NCBI GenBank assembly: GCA_046346965.1
Contig: JAXMHB010000007.1
Location: 62,001-126,000 of the forward strand
DNA from: JAXMHB01 sp046346965
GTDB lineage: Bacteria > Pseudomonadota > Gammaproteobacteria > Xanthomonadales > SZUA-5
Direction of reading: 5' to 3'
DNA: 64,000 nucleotides
In this document: one piece after another, positions 35,319-42,901 of the stretch
Position numbering within the stretch: the stretch's first letter is position 1
Layout: the number at the start of each line of letters is the position of its first letter
Program-made: the position numbers and the translations under genes
Notes under the pieces: model-generated
What the model was told of the DNA's origin: nothing
Databases searched by the model: none
The model's input: the letters and a program-made list of their open reading frames with translations, nothing else

Positions 35319-35837
35319 ATGTATCAACCGGCTGAATTGGTCTTGCAAGTACACCGCAATCCGCCTCGTTTCCTTTCCGTCTTCACAGTGGCACCGCTGA
35401 CGGTCGCGCCAGGTATTGAAAACGTTTTCGATGAGCTAGCGCTCTTCGGGATAGGGTGCAATTGCGGTTCCAAAAGCTTCCAGATCTTTGGCTTTCCTGA
35501 TGCTGGCGCAGGGCTGCTCTGCCCGCATCAGATTGAGTGTGGGTCTTGCGGTAAGAGAGAGGTGATATTTGATGTTCGCGTGCACGGATATGATGCTGAG
35601 CTCCAGAACGGGTGCTACTCCATGGTTGGGTCGGGGGAACCATCGTTGCATCTGTGTACCTGCGGAGCGGAGCTTTTCGAGGTTGTAGTTGGAGTCGGCT
35701 ATCAAATTGATCCAGTCGAAGATCTGGAGGGTGAGGCCTTGATGCGTATTCAGGATTTCTTTGACTGTTATCGGCTGGAAAGCAGGTGCAAGGCGTGCGG
35801 CGTCAACGAATCAGTGTCATCGTATGAGTGTGCGTAG
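35319..35837 (+). CDS. Cys-rich hypothetical protein, putative zinc binder
   Basis: 172 residues; ATG at 35319 follows GGAGG. It contains four cysteine clusters: CNCGSKSF, CPHQIECGSCGK, CTCGAELFEV and CKACGV, which could form two zinc-ribbon-like sites. FQIFGFPDAG and the repeated IGCNCG/LHLCTCG pattern suggest an internally duplicated fold. No named family. It is a cassette-like gene right after a GTTAGGC box. Confidence 0.62.
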   Translation: MYQPAELVLQVHRNPPRFLSVFTVAPLTVAPGIENVFDELALFGIGCNCGSKSFQIFGFPDAGAGLLCPHQIECGSCGKREVIFDVRVHGYDAELQNGCYSMVGSGEPSLHLCTCGAELFEVVVGVGYQIDPVEDLEGEALMRIQDFFDCYRLESRCKACGVNESVSSYECA

Positions 35838-35849
35838 TGTGTCTGGAGA

Positions 35850-35941
35850 GACGCTTGGCGATGTAATCTAGTCGGTTGCTGAACAGGCTCTTGGCATAAA
35901 CTGGGCTTTTAGTGGCCCAGCGGCTGATTGCTTCGTTAGTC
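35850..35941 (+). other. Putative attC site 7
   Basis: The right box GTTAGTC (35935-35941) follows a CTGGGC/GCCCAG hairpin (35901-35920) and lies 16 bases before the next start. A GCTTGGC at about 35853 may be the left box. Confidence 0.4.
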
Positions 35942-35957
35942 CTGATTGGGGGTGCTC

Positions 35958-36461
35958 GTGCAAACAAACGGTCCAAGAATCTGCAGTGCGGTAGTTTGGT
36001 GCGTTCTTTTATTCGGGTGCGCCGTGTCATGGTCTGCTCTCGCTTGTTCGCTGGCTCGGCCCGCACCAAGCGACAAGGAACTTTTTGACCGTGCACATGA
36101 AGTATTTGTTGGTAAAGTGCTGTCAACTGAGCTTGCGAGATTTCCGAAAAAACTGTGCGAGACCGAGGGGTTGGACGCGGAGCTTTGCGAATATGTCAAA
36201 GTTCAGGTTGAGGTTTTTGACTCGTTGAAGGGTAAGAAAGCAAGGAAGAAGTACGTAGCTGATCTCCCGGCTGGGCCCGGCAACTGTAGTCTCGCGGTGT
36301 TTACCGGCTTATACTATGTCTTCTATACTGCCTCAGAGTACAACTTGGTGCTACACCCAGGCGGTTCATTCTTTCTTGGATTCGAAATAAAGAAGCGAGA
36401 GCGCGAAATTATTGAAAGGTTGAAAGGGCCGGATCGTTCTCGGCCGTCGGATGAAGGCTAA
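35958..36461 (+). CDS. Secreted small hypothetical protein
   Basis: 167 residues from GTG 35958 (GGGGG six bases upstream; TTG 35946 and GTG 35952 are alternatives). Signal peptide or lipobox-like segment ends at WSALACSLARPAPSD. HEVFVGKVLS, VEVFDSLKG and NCSLAVFTGLYYVFYT resemble the NTR/TIMP-like fold of small secreted proteins, an uncertain similarity. The stop codon overlaps the next attC box. Confidence 0.6.
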   Translation: MQTNGPRICSAVVWCVLLFGCAVSWSALACSLARPAPSDKELFDRAHEVFVGKVLSTELARFPKKLCETEGLDAELCEYVKVQVEVFDSLKGKKARKKYVADLPAGPGNCSLAVFTGLYYVFYTASEYNLVLHPGGSFFLGFEIKKREREIIERLKGPDRSRPSDEG

Positions 36462-36506
36462 CGAAAAAATAGGCCGCGCACAGCCGCGGTCTATTCAAGG
36501 TTGAAA
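36456..36506 (+). other. Putative attC site 8
   Basis: GGCTAAC (36456-36462) overlaps the stop codon. A hairpin AATAGGCCGCG / CGCGGTCTATT (36468-36478 with 36485-36495, one mismatch) follows, ending in GTTGAAA (36500-36506). Compact 51-nt site. Confidence 0.65.
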
Positions 36507-36554
36507 AAGCCCGTCCCGCATCCTGGCAGGAGGCTGGTTGAGTCGAAGGGATCA

Positions 36555-36974
36555 ATGATGTCTACTACTTACAAATCGGAAGTCGATACCTGGATCTTGG
36601 TGGTCCTTGTTGCAACAATGACAATCTGCACCATGGCTAGTATCGCGGTAGTGTTTTCTGGAAGACCTGCGCCCTGGTGGGTAATTTGCCTGATTGTTGG
36701 TCTGGGGATCGTGCTTCCAGTATGGCTCTTGTTCGGAACCAAATACACGTTGGATACCAAGCTTCTCAAAGTTCAGAGCGGGCCGATGATGTGGCATATT
36801 TTGATCGAGGACATCACAAGCATTAGCGCAACCGACAGCGTGCGTTCGGCCCCGGCATTGTCACTCAACCGTCTGCTTGTGAACTACGGCGCCAAATGCT
36901 GCATCATGATTTCGCCTAGGAATAGGAAGAAGTTCCTTGCTGAGATTGAGGCATTACGTCGGGCTGCCAGATAA
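36555..36974 (+). CDS. Membrane protein with bacterial PH-like domain
   Basis: 139 residues; ATG at 36555 follows GAAGGG. Two hydrophobic helices (about 14-35 and 42-62) are followed by a PH-like domain: YTLDTKLLKVQSGPMMWHIL, IEDITSISATDS, APALSLNRLLVNYG and MISPRNRKKFLAEI, the pattern of the small bPH-domain membrane family. Function unknown, inner membrane. Cassette-type context. Confidence 0.68.
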   Translation: MMSTTYKSEVDTWILVVLVATMTICTMASIAVVFSGRPAPWWVICLIVGLGIVLPVWLLFGTKYTLDTKLLKVQSGPMMWHILIEDITSISATDSVRSAPALSLNRLLVNYGAKCCIMISPRNRKKFLAEIEALRRAAR

Positions 36975-37113
36975 TGAACGAATCGCGCGCAATTGCGGTC
37001 CGAGTGGGCTGCGGTGAGCCTGCGAACCGCATCGATGGGAACAAAGCCAGGAGTCGCATGAATAAAGATGGAGCTTTGAGGTCCGTTCAATCCGATCGAC
37101 GGTGGCGTTAGCC
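36975..37113 (+). other. Putative attC site 9, containing repeat family B
   Basis: Ends with GTTAGCC (37107-37113), 16 bases before the next ATG. The left box is not clear (TGAAC just after the stop codon). A repeat of about 90 nt (37010-37097) forms most of it. Confidence 0.45.
37010..37097. repeat. Repeat family B, copy 1
   Basis: Matches 37828-37920 over about 90 nt, sharing GCGAACCGCATCGATGGGAA, GGAGTCGCAT, ATAAAGATGG and TTGAGGTCC. Confidence 0.85.
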
Positions 37114-37129
37114 CGAACAGGACCCGCCT

Positions 37130-37744
37130 ATGCCCAGTTGGCACCTTGAAGATGCAGATCCGATTGCTGCCGAGAATCGATACACGTTCTACAAGCCAAC
37201 GCGCGAATTGATTGCACGCGTTCGGCCCGGCGAAGTGGTAAAGCTCATCTTTTGCTTCAGTAGCGATGACCCGGCAGCGCCACGAGCAGAGCGCATGTGG
37301 GTCGTCGTAGATGAAGTTCTTCCCGATGGTAGCTTTCGCGGCCGGCTGAACAACGATCCGCGCCACATCCAAGATCTCATGCTCAATGATCCGGTGTCCT
37401 TCCAGCCCTGCCACATCATCAACACGCAGCATGACGACGACAACAACTTGGTCGAGCGATACATCAAGCGATGCTTCGTCACGCGCCGCGTGCTGGATGA
37501 CGGGGAGCGAGTTGGCTACCTCTATCGCGAGGAGCCAGACGAGGAGAACGATAGTGGCTGGCGCATCACGGCCAACGACGAAACCGACGAGTACATGGCA
37601 GACAGCAAGAACTTAGCGTATGTCTCGCTTGGCGCCGTCCTAAGCCGAGACGACTCTTTCTGCGACTTGCTCGACGCTTCAGTTGGCTCGGCCTACATTC
37701 GAAACGCGCGAACTGGCGAGTTTAAGGCAGACGATACGGGCTAA
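37130..37744 (+). CDS. DUF2314-DUF2185 (Imm33-like) protein
   Basis: 204 residues; ATG at 37130 with AGGA upstream. About 10-100 match DUF2314 (GEVVKLIFCF, RAERMWVVVDEV, FRGRLNNDP, VSFQPCHIIN). About 112-195 match DUF2185, an Imm33-type immunity domain (CFVTRRVLDDGERVGYLYRE, GWRITANDETDEYM, LGAVLSRDDS). Likely a cytoplasmic immunity or adaptor protein. No toxin lies beside it. Its stop codon overlaps an attC left box. Confidence 0.78.
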   Translation: MPSWHLEDADPIAAENRYTFYKPTRELIARVRPGEVVKLIFCFSSDDPAAPRAERMWVVVDEVLPDGSFRGRLNNDPRHIQDLMLNDPVSFQPCHIINTQHDDDNNLVERYIKRCFVTRRVLDDGERVGYLYREEPDEENDSGWRITANDETDEYMADSKNLAYVSLGAVLSRDDSFCDLLDASVGSAYIRNARTGEFKADDTG

Positions 37745-37774
37745 CGCTTCGCTGGTCCGCACACCGGCCAGCCC
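37739..37774 (+). other. Putative attC site 10, right end lost
   Basis: GGCTAAC (37739-37745) overlaps the stop codon and begins a hairpin GCTTcGCTGG/CCAGCccAAGC (37746-37774). No GTT box follows within expected range. This appears to be the end of the cassette array. Confidence 0.45.
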
Positions 37775-37827
37775 AAGCATGATGTGGTGTGCCTACGAAC
37801 TGGATCGATAGGAACAGCGCGAATAGC

Positions 37828-37920
37828 ATGCGGTGCGCTTGCGAACCGCATCGATGGGAACAATGCGCGGAGTCGCATCGATAAAGATGGGGCCTTGAGG
37901 TCCTTCGGTTGAATCTGATC
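37828..37920. repeat. Repeat family B, copy 2
   Basis: Second copy of 37010-37097; a shorter, more diverged piece precedes it (about 37801-37827). From 37745 to 38179 there is no gene. Confidence 0.85.
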
Positions 37921-38077
37921 CATGGTCGGCGCTGTCGTGTCGTTCGCGCCCTTGCAGCCGCTGTTTCCGGCTACCCGCATGCTCACCGACCCGTTCCCGA
38001 TACCGCCGCGCGCCCTCGCGACCTGCGGCGACCCTGTCTAGACCTGCTCGCGGGGGTGTCCTGCTGACCCTGCCGGG

Positions 38078-38179
38078 GGGTAGCGATAGCCTCGGGACCT
38101 TATCGCGATACCCTGCGGAGACCACGCGACGAGCTGCTGAGGGTATCGCGAGGGCGCACCTAGGGTATTGCGATGAGCT
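38078..38179. repeat. Left part of the 22-nt satellite array
   Basis: Diverged units built around TATCGCGATACCCT. The array was continuous with 40416-40833 before IS66 inserted. Bases 38172-38179 (GATGAGCT) are the left target duplication. Confidence 0.6.
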
Positions 38180-38259
38180 GTACCCGTCCGATAGCCCCCA
38201 TTCTTCACTGAAGGGCGGCATGGCGAGCAGTCTGGCGGCTGGTGGGTGATGGGTGGTCG

Positions 38260-38445
38260 ATGGCGCGTTCTTCGCTGGGTTCTGTGGTGTGGTTCATGCG
38301 CGTGTGCGCGGTGTCGCGTAGTGGTCTCAGTGCTCGGAGGTATTGCCGGGCTCAGGGCTGGTCTTACGCGACGTTCATTGGCTGGCGTCGGCGGTTGCTG
38401 CGTGAGCTGCTCGGTCGGCCGGTGCGTTTCGAGCGGCGGCGCTGA
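38260..38445 (+). CDS. tnpA: IS66 accessory protein TnpA
   Basis: 61 residues from ATG 38260 (GTG at 38242 also in frame). SRSGLSARRYCRAQGWSYAT and FIGWRRRL match the helix-turn-helix of IS66 Orf1, somewhat shorter than usual. It overlaps tnpB by one base (TGATG). Confidence 0.75.
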   Translation: MARSSLGSVVWFMRVCAVSRSGLSARRYCRAQGWSYATFIGWRRRLLRELLGRPVRFERRR

Positions 38446-38774
38446 TGGTCGGTGGCCTGCCGGTCTGGGTGTGCGCCGAGGCGGTGGACTTCCGCCTCGG
38501 GATCGACGGATTGGCGCTACGCGTGCAAGCGAGCCTGGGTCCGCAGCGGGCACTCTCGAGTGCCCACGTGTTCTTCAACCGCGGCCGCGACAAGGTGAAG
38601 ATCCTTTGGTATGACCGCCACGGGTGGTGGCTGATGTACAAGCGCCTGGAACGTGGTCGGTTCTCGTCGGTGACGGCGGGTGCGCTGTCGGAGAGCGACC
38701 TGCGACTGGTGCTGGAAGGGATCGATCTGTCGGTGCGCAGATTGCGCCCGGTAACCGCGATGCGGGTGGCTTGA
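38445..38774 (+). CDS. tnpB: IS66 accessory protein TnpB (Orf2)
   Basis: 109 residues. VDFRLGIDGLALRVQASLG, HVFFNRGRDKVKILWYDRHG and YKRLERGRF are the conserved core of IS66 Orf2, required for transposition together with TnpA and TnpC. Full length, overlapping tnpA. Confidence 0.92.
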   Translation: MVGGLPVWVCAEAVDFRLGIDGLALRVQASLGPQRALSSAHVFFNRGRDKVKILWYDRHGWWLMYKRLERGRFSSVTAGALSESDLRLVLEGIDLSVRRLRPVTAMRVA

Positions 38775-38845
38775 TTGATCTGTCTTTTTGACGACAGATC
38801 AGTGACTTGCATTGCTTTCCAATGCCCTCTGGGTAGCCTGCCGGG

Positions 38846-40369
38846 ATGGTCCTGGCAAGCACTGATGTCATCCCCCGCGCCGATTACGAGGCGGCTCTGG
38901 CGGATCGCGCCGCCGCCCTCGCGCGTGCCGAGAGCGCCGAAGCGCGCCTGGCTGCCCTCGAACAGCAACTCGCCGCGCTCAAGCGCCAGCGCTTCGGGGC
39001 ATCCTCGGAGAACGCCGATCAGCTGACGATGTTCGGCAGCGCCGACATCGAGCTGATCGAGCAGGAGATCCGGTCCGAGCAGCCGGTGACGCCGAAGAAG
39101 AAGGTGAGCGAGCGCCAGCGCCTGGTGCTGCCCAAGGGCTTGCCGGAAGAGCGCGTCGAGATCGATCTGCCCGAGTCGGAGAAGGTGGCCGCCGACGGCA
39201 CGCCGCTCAAGCGGATCGGCGAGGAAGTGACGGTCAAGCTGTGCTTCAAGCCGGCGACCTTCGTCAAGAAGCTGATCGTGCGGGCGAAGTACGCCGATCC
39301 GCGCCAGCCGGAAGCCGGCGTGCGCTGCGCCAGGTTGCCGGCGCAGCTGATCGACGGCTCGCATCTGGATGCGAGCTTGGGTGCGCATCTGTTGGTATCG
39401 AAGTACGCCGACCACCTGCCGCTGTTCCGCATCGAAGAGATCTACAGCCGCGGCGGCGTGGCGATCCCGCGCAGCACGCTGTCGGACTGGGTGATCGCGC
39501 TGTCGGGCTGGCTCAAGCCGCTGGTGCTGCGCCTGCACGCGGCGCTGATGCAGCAGTCGGTGATCCATGTCGACGAGACCGTGCTGCCGCTGCAGTCGGT
39601 GGGCCGCACCATTAGCGCGCGGGCCTGGGCCTATGTGGGCCGCGATCCCAAGATCGTGGTGTACGACTTCACGGTCGACAAGGCCGGCCAGCATGTGCGC
39701 GACTTCCTGCGCTCGTGGAAGGGCGGCTGGCTGCAGGCGGACGCGGCGAGCAACTACGATGAGCTGTATCGCCAGCGGCCGGACATCCGGGAGGTGGGCT
39801 GTTGGGCCCATGCGAGACGCAAGTTCTTCGAGATCGCGGCACTGGCCGACAAGAACGGCCAGCGCGTCCTGGCGCACGAGGCGGTCGAGCGCATCGGCGA
39901 GTTGTTCGCCATTGAGCGGGCGGCGAGCGAAGCCGGCGACAGCCCGCCAGAGCGCGGCAAACGGCGCCAACGTGACGCCCGACCGATCCTCGATGGGTTC
40001 CGGATCTGGTGCGACGACGCACTGCGCGAGCTGTTGCCGAAATCACCGACGGCACAGGCGATCGGCTACACGCTCAAGCACTGGGCGGCGCTGACGCGCT
40101 ACCTGGACGACGGCGCCATCGCCATCGACAACAACGCCGCCGAGCGCGCGCTCAGAGAAATCGCCGTCGGCCGCAAGAACTGGCTGTTCGCAGGAAGCGA
40201 ACGCGGCGGCGAGGCCTGCGCCATTGCCACCAGCCTGATCGAAACAGCGAAGGCACACGGTCACGACCCACTGGCCTACCTCACCGACGTCCTGGAGCGC
40301 CTCCCGACGACGCTCAACCGGGATATCGATGCGCTGCTGCCGATGAACTGGGCGCCGAGAGCCGCTTAG
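38846..40369 (+). CDS. tnpC: IS66 transposase TnpC
   Basis: 507 residues, intact. An N-terminal leucine-zipper-like coiled coil (about 12-50) is followed by LKRQRFGASSENADQLTMF, typical of IS66. A zinc/linker region precedes the DDE catalytic domain, with HVDETVLPL (first Asp), LQADAASNYDELY (second Asp) and AIDNNAAERALREIAVGRKN (Glu region). The C-terminal IS66 tail (ATSLIETAKAHGHDPLAYL) is present. TTG or GTG starts nearby are possible; ATG 38846 is used. Confidence 0.95.
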   Translation: MVLASTDVIPRADYEAALADRAAALARAESAEARLAALEQQLAALKRQRFGASSENADQLTMFGSADIELIEQEIRSEQPVTPKKKVSERQRLVLPKGLPEERVEIDLPESEKVAADGTPLKRIGEEVTVKLCFKPATFVKKLIVRAKYADPRQPEAGVRCARLPAQLIDGSHLDASLGAHLLVSKYADHLPLFRIEEIYSRGGVAIPRSTLSDWVIALSGWLKPLVLRLHAALMQQSVIHVDETVLPLQSVGRTISARAWAYVGRDPKIVVYDFTVDKAGQHVRDFLRSWKGGWLQADAASNYDELYRQRPDIREVGCWAHARRKFFEIAALADKNGQRVLAHEAVERIGELFAIERAASEAGDSPPERGKRRQRDARPILDGFRIWCDDALRELLPKSPTAQAIGYTLKHWAALTRYLDDGAIAIDNNAAERALREIAVGRKNWLFAGSERGGEACAIATSLIETAKAHGHDPLAYLTDVLERLPTTLNRDIDALLPMNWAPRAA

Positions 40370-40415
40370 CAGACCACCGCAGGCGCCGCATCCATGGGGG
40401 CGGTCGGATGGTTAC

Positions 40416-40833
40416 GATGAGCTCAGCAGCCCATCTTGGGGACCTTGCGAGCCTATCCCGATATCCTCGCGAGGTATCGCGACACCCTGTGAACACCACC
40501 GGACCCCCTCGCGAGCGTATCGCGATACCCTTGCGAGGCCAGCAAAACACCCTCACGAGCATATCGGGATACCCTCGCGAGCCTATCGGGATACCCTCCG
40601 AGCCCTTCGAGACACCCTCGCGAGCTTGTCGGGACACCCCTCGGAGCATGTTGAGACACCCCTGCGAGCTTGTCGCGATACCCTCATGAGCCTATCGAGA
40701 CACCCTCGCGAGCCTATCGGGATACCCTCGCGAGCCTATCGAGACACCCTCGCGAGCCTATCGGGATACCCTCGGAGCCTATCGAGGCACCCTTGGCGCC
40801 TATCGGGATAGCCTTCGAGCTTATCGAGATGCG
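40416..40833. repeat. 22-nt satellite array (right part)
   Basis: About 17 imperfect units of the form GATACCCTCGCGAGCCTATCG(G/A), 21-22 nt each, from about 40437. Bases 40416-40423 are the IS66 target duplication. No gene lies between 40416 and 40979. Confidence 0.85.
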
Positions 40834-40979
40834 AGACATGGGCCCGGATGCTGTTCGCGGACAGCGCGGCGAGCGGCGGTCGGGGCGATTGACGGCAGCT
40901 GGCGGGCGGGCAGGCCAGCGCCGCCGCCCGCGCGCTCGTCGGCGAGCGACTGGCCGTTGCAGCGGCTGCGCACCCGGTG

Positions 40980-42836
40980 TCAGGGCTCGCAGTTCAGTCC
41001 GTTGGTGCCGGCCAGTTGCCGCAGCTGGCGTACGCCGCTGCCGTAACCGCTGATGGTGGAGTCGTAGCTCAGCGTGGCGCTGCCGCAGTGGTCGAAGTCG
41101 ATCTGCAGCGTGCCCCAGGGGATGCGCTCGACGCTGGCGGGGTCGAAGGCGGGTCCGAAGCGGGTGCCGCGGGTGATCAGCGCCGGGCCGCTGGCGCGGC
41201 GACCGTCGAAGCTGGTATCGGCGATCAGCCAGACCTGGCGTGTGGGGTCCAGGGGATCGTAGGTGTACCAGCTCAGCAGCAGGCGATTGCTGGCGGTCAG
41301 CAGCAGGAACCAGCCTTCGCCTGCGGTGGCGGGGTCGTACCAGGCGCCGCTGATGCGGGCGTCGGTGGGCAGGGCGGCATCCAGGCGCGCCTGACGCTGC
41401 TTCAGGCTGCGCCAGCCGACGCCGGCGCCACGTGCGGCGACGATGCCGGCGGTGGCGGTTTTGGAGTCGCCCGGCGAGTTCGCCAGTCCGGCGTTCCAGA
41501 TTGTCCACAGCACGCGCTCCCAGTCGGGACGCTGCAGGCCCTCGACGTCGGCGAACTTCCACAGCGCCACCGCAAAGGCGTAGGCCACCTGGGTGGTGCC
41601 GGGGGTGCCGTTGGCCAATCCGCCTGCTGGCGCCAGCTCCGCCGCCAGATTGTCGAGCATCGCGATCACCACCGGCCGCAGGCGCGCGCTCCAGGCAGTG
41701 TCGCCGCGCGTGCGGAAGGCGGCGTAGGCTTCGACTGCCGCCGAGGCGTTGATTGCGTGGTACCAGGGCAGCGCGTTGTGGGCGTCCCACAGGCGGCCGG
41801 GCATGCGCGCGGCCGGGTTGCGCAGCTCGGCGAAGCGCACGCCGGGCACGCCGTCGACCTCGCCATTGCCGTCGGCGTCGAGCAACACGGCGGGCAGCAG
41901 ATTGCGCTCCAGCTTGTCGATCAGCGCGTCGCGGAAGCGCGCGTCGCCGGTCCAGTCGTACAGGGCGGCGAGCAGCCAGATCGCCTTGGCGGTGTAGTTG
42001 TGATTGCGCACGGCGGGCTCGTGGATCGCCCACTCGCCGGCCGCCAGCGCCGAGCGCCGATAGCGCTCGCGCGCGGCGGCGTCGCCCGCGCCCAGCGCGG
42101 CTTCGATCATCATGACGCCGGCCCAGCCCTGATCGAAGGCGCCGCCGCCGTCGGCGACGCCGGCATCGATGTCGTAATCGCCCACCACGAAGCGCTCGCC
42201 GGCGTAGCGTCCGCTCTCGTACGAGAGGCACAGCGCCGGCAACGTGCTGCAGGCCTGCGCCACGCCTTCGCCGACCACGCCCTGCACGTAGCAGCTGCCG
42301 CCCGGCGTCGCCAGGCGCTCGGCGTAGGCATACAGTCCGGTCCAGGTGGGTTGGCGTCCCGGCGTGCGCTCGGGGAGGTACTGGGTGGCCAGCAGGTTGT
42401 CGGCCAGCGTCAACAGCGGTGTGCGGTCGACGCTGTAGCCGGCCGCGCGCCCGGTCCACAGTCCCAGCGCGTAGGCGCCGGCGGCACGGCCCAGCGCCGG
42501 GCACTGGTCATAGGCATCCAGCGCTTGCCGCACAGACACCGCATGAAAGTCCCAGGAGGCGCGGATCTGCAGCGGCGTGGGCGCAGCTGGATTGCCGCTG
42601 CCATAGGCGTAGCCGGTTTCCGGGCAGCCTAGCTCGTTGCCGCGGGTAGCCTGGGCGGCGCGGATGGCGGCCACCGCGGCGCTGACGCTGCCGCTGCGCG
42701 CGCTCTGCTCGATGGCGGCCGCTTGCTCGGCCGTGCCGTAGCGCAGCGTGCTGCATACCGGCACCTCGGCCGCCACGCTGGCGCCGAGCAGCAGGCCCAG
42801 CACGCCGCTGGCTGCACCTTGCAAAGGGAGGATCAT
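40980..42836 (-). CDS. Large secreted protein, helical-barrel-like with C-terminal beta domain
   Basis: 618 residues from ATG 42836 (GGAG nine bases upstream; ATG 42866 is possible). The signal peptide ends near SVAAE. About 30-470 form alpha-helical repeats with NHNYTAKAIWLLAALYDWTG, RLWDAHNALPWYHAINASAA and AYAFAVALWKFA, reminiscent of alpha/alpha-barrel polysaccharide-active proteins. About 500-618 is a beta domain starting ISGAWYDPATAGEGWFLLL, a module common at the end of secreted Lysobacterales proteins. No catalytic residues assigned; substrate unknown. Confidence 0.68.
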   Translation of the reverse strand: MILPLQGAASGVLGLLLGASVAAEVPVCSTLRYGTAEQAAAIEQSARSGSVSAAVAAIRAAQATRGNELGCPETGYAYGSGNPAAPTPLQIRASWDFHAVSVRQALDAYDQCPALGRAAGAYALGLWTGRAAGYSVDRTPLLTLADNLLATQYLPERTPGRQPTWTGLYAYAERLATPGGSCYVQGVVGEGVAQACSTLPALCLSYESGRYAGERFVVGDYDIDAGVADGGGAFDQGWAGVMMIEAALGAGDAAARERYRRSALAAGEWAIHEPAVRNHNYTAKAIWLLAALYDWTGDARFRDALIDKLERNLLPAVLLDADGNGEVDGVPGVRFAELRNPAARMPGRLWDAHNALPWYHAINASAAVEAYAAFRTRGDTAWSARLRPVVIAMLDNLAAELAPAGGLANGTPGTTQVAYAFAVALWKFADVEGLQRPDWERVLWTIWNAGLANSPGDSKTATAGIVAARGAGVGWRSLKQRQARLDAALPTDARISGAWYDPATAGEGWFLLLTASNRLLLSWYTYDPLDPTRQVWLIADTSFDGRRASGPALITRGTRFGPAFDPASVERIPWGTLQIDFDHCGSATLSYDSTISGYGSGVRQLRQLAGTNGLNCEP

Positions 42837-42901
42837 GGCGACGGACTCCGGCTGCGATGCGCTCATGGTACGTCCGCGCGCTGCCGCGGAGTGCGGATCG
42901 A

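Larger units (their letters stand above)
38180..40415 (+). mobile_element. IS66-family insertion sequence, complete
   Basis: 2236 bp carrying tnpA, tnpB and tnpC in order. Imperfect terminal inverted repeats begin GTACCCGTCCGATAGCCCCC on the left and read GTAACCATCCGACCGCCCCC inward from the right. It is flanked by an exact 8-bp duplication GATGAGCT (38172-38179 and 40416-40423), the size expected for IS66, so insertion is recent. All three genes are open. Confidence 0.95.

Noticed and set aside
38375..39970. A 531-codon frame opposite IS66
   Set aside because: Mirror of tnpB/tnpC; no family features.
22877..40833. Prophage or integrative conjugative element
   Set aside because: No integrase, structural phage, relaxase or mating-pair genes, and the tRNA-Thr gene is 20 kb away without a duplicated 3' end.
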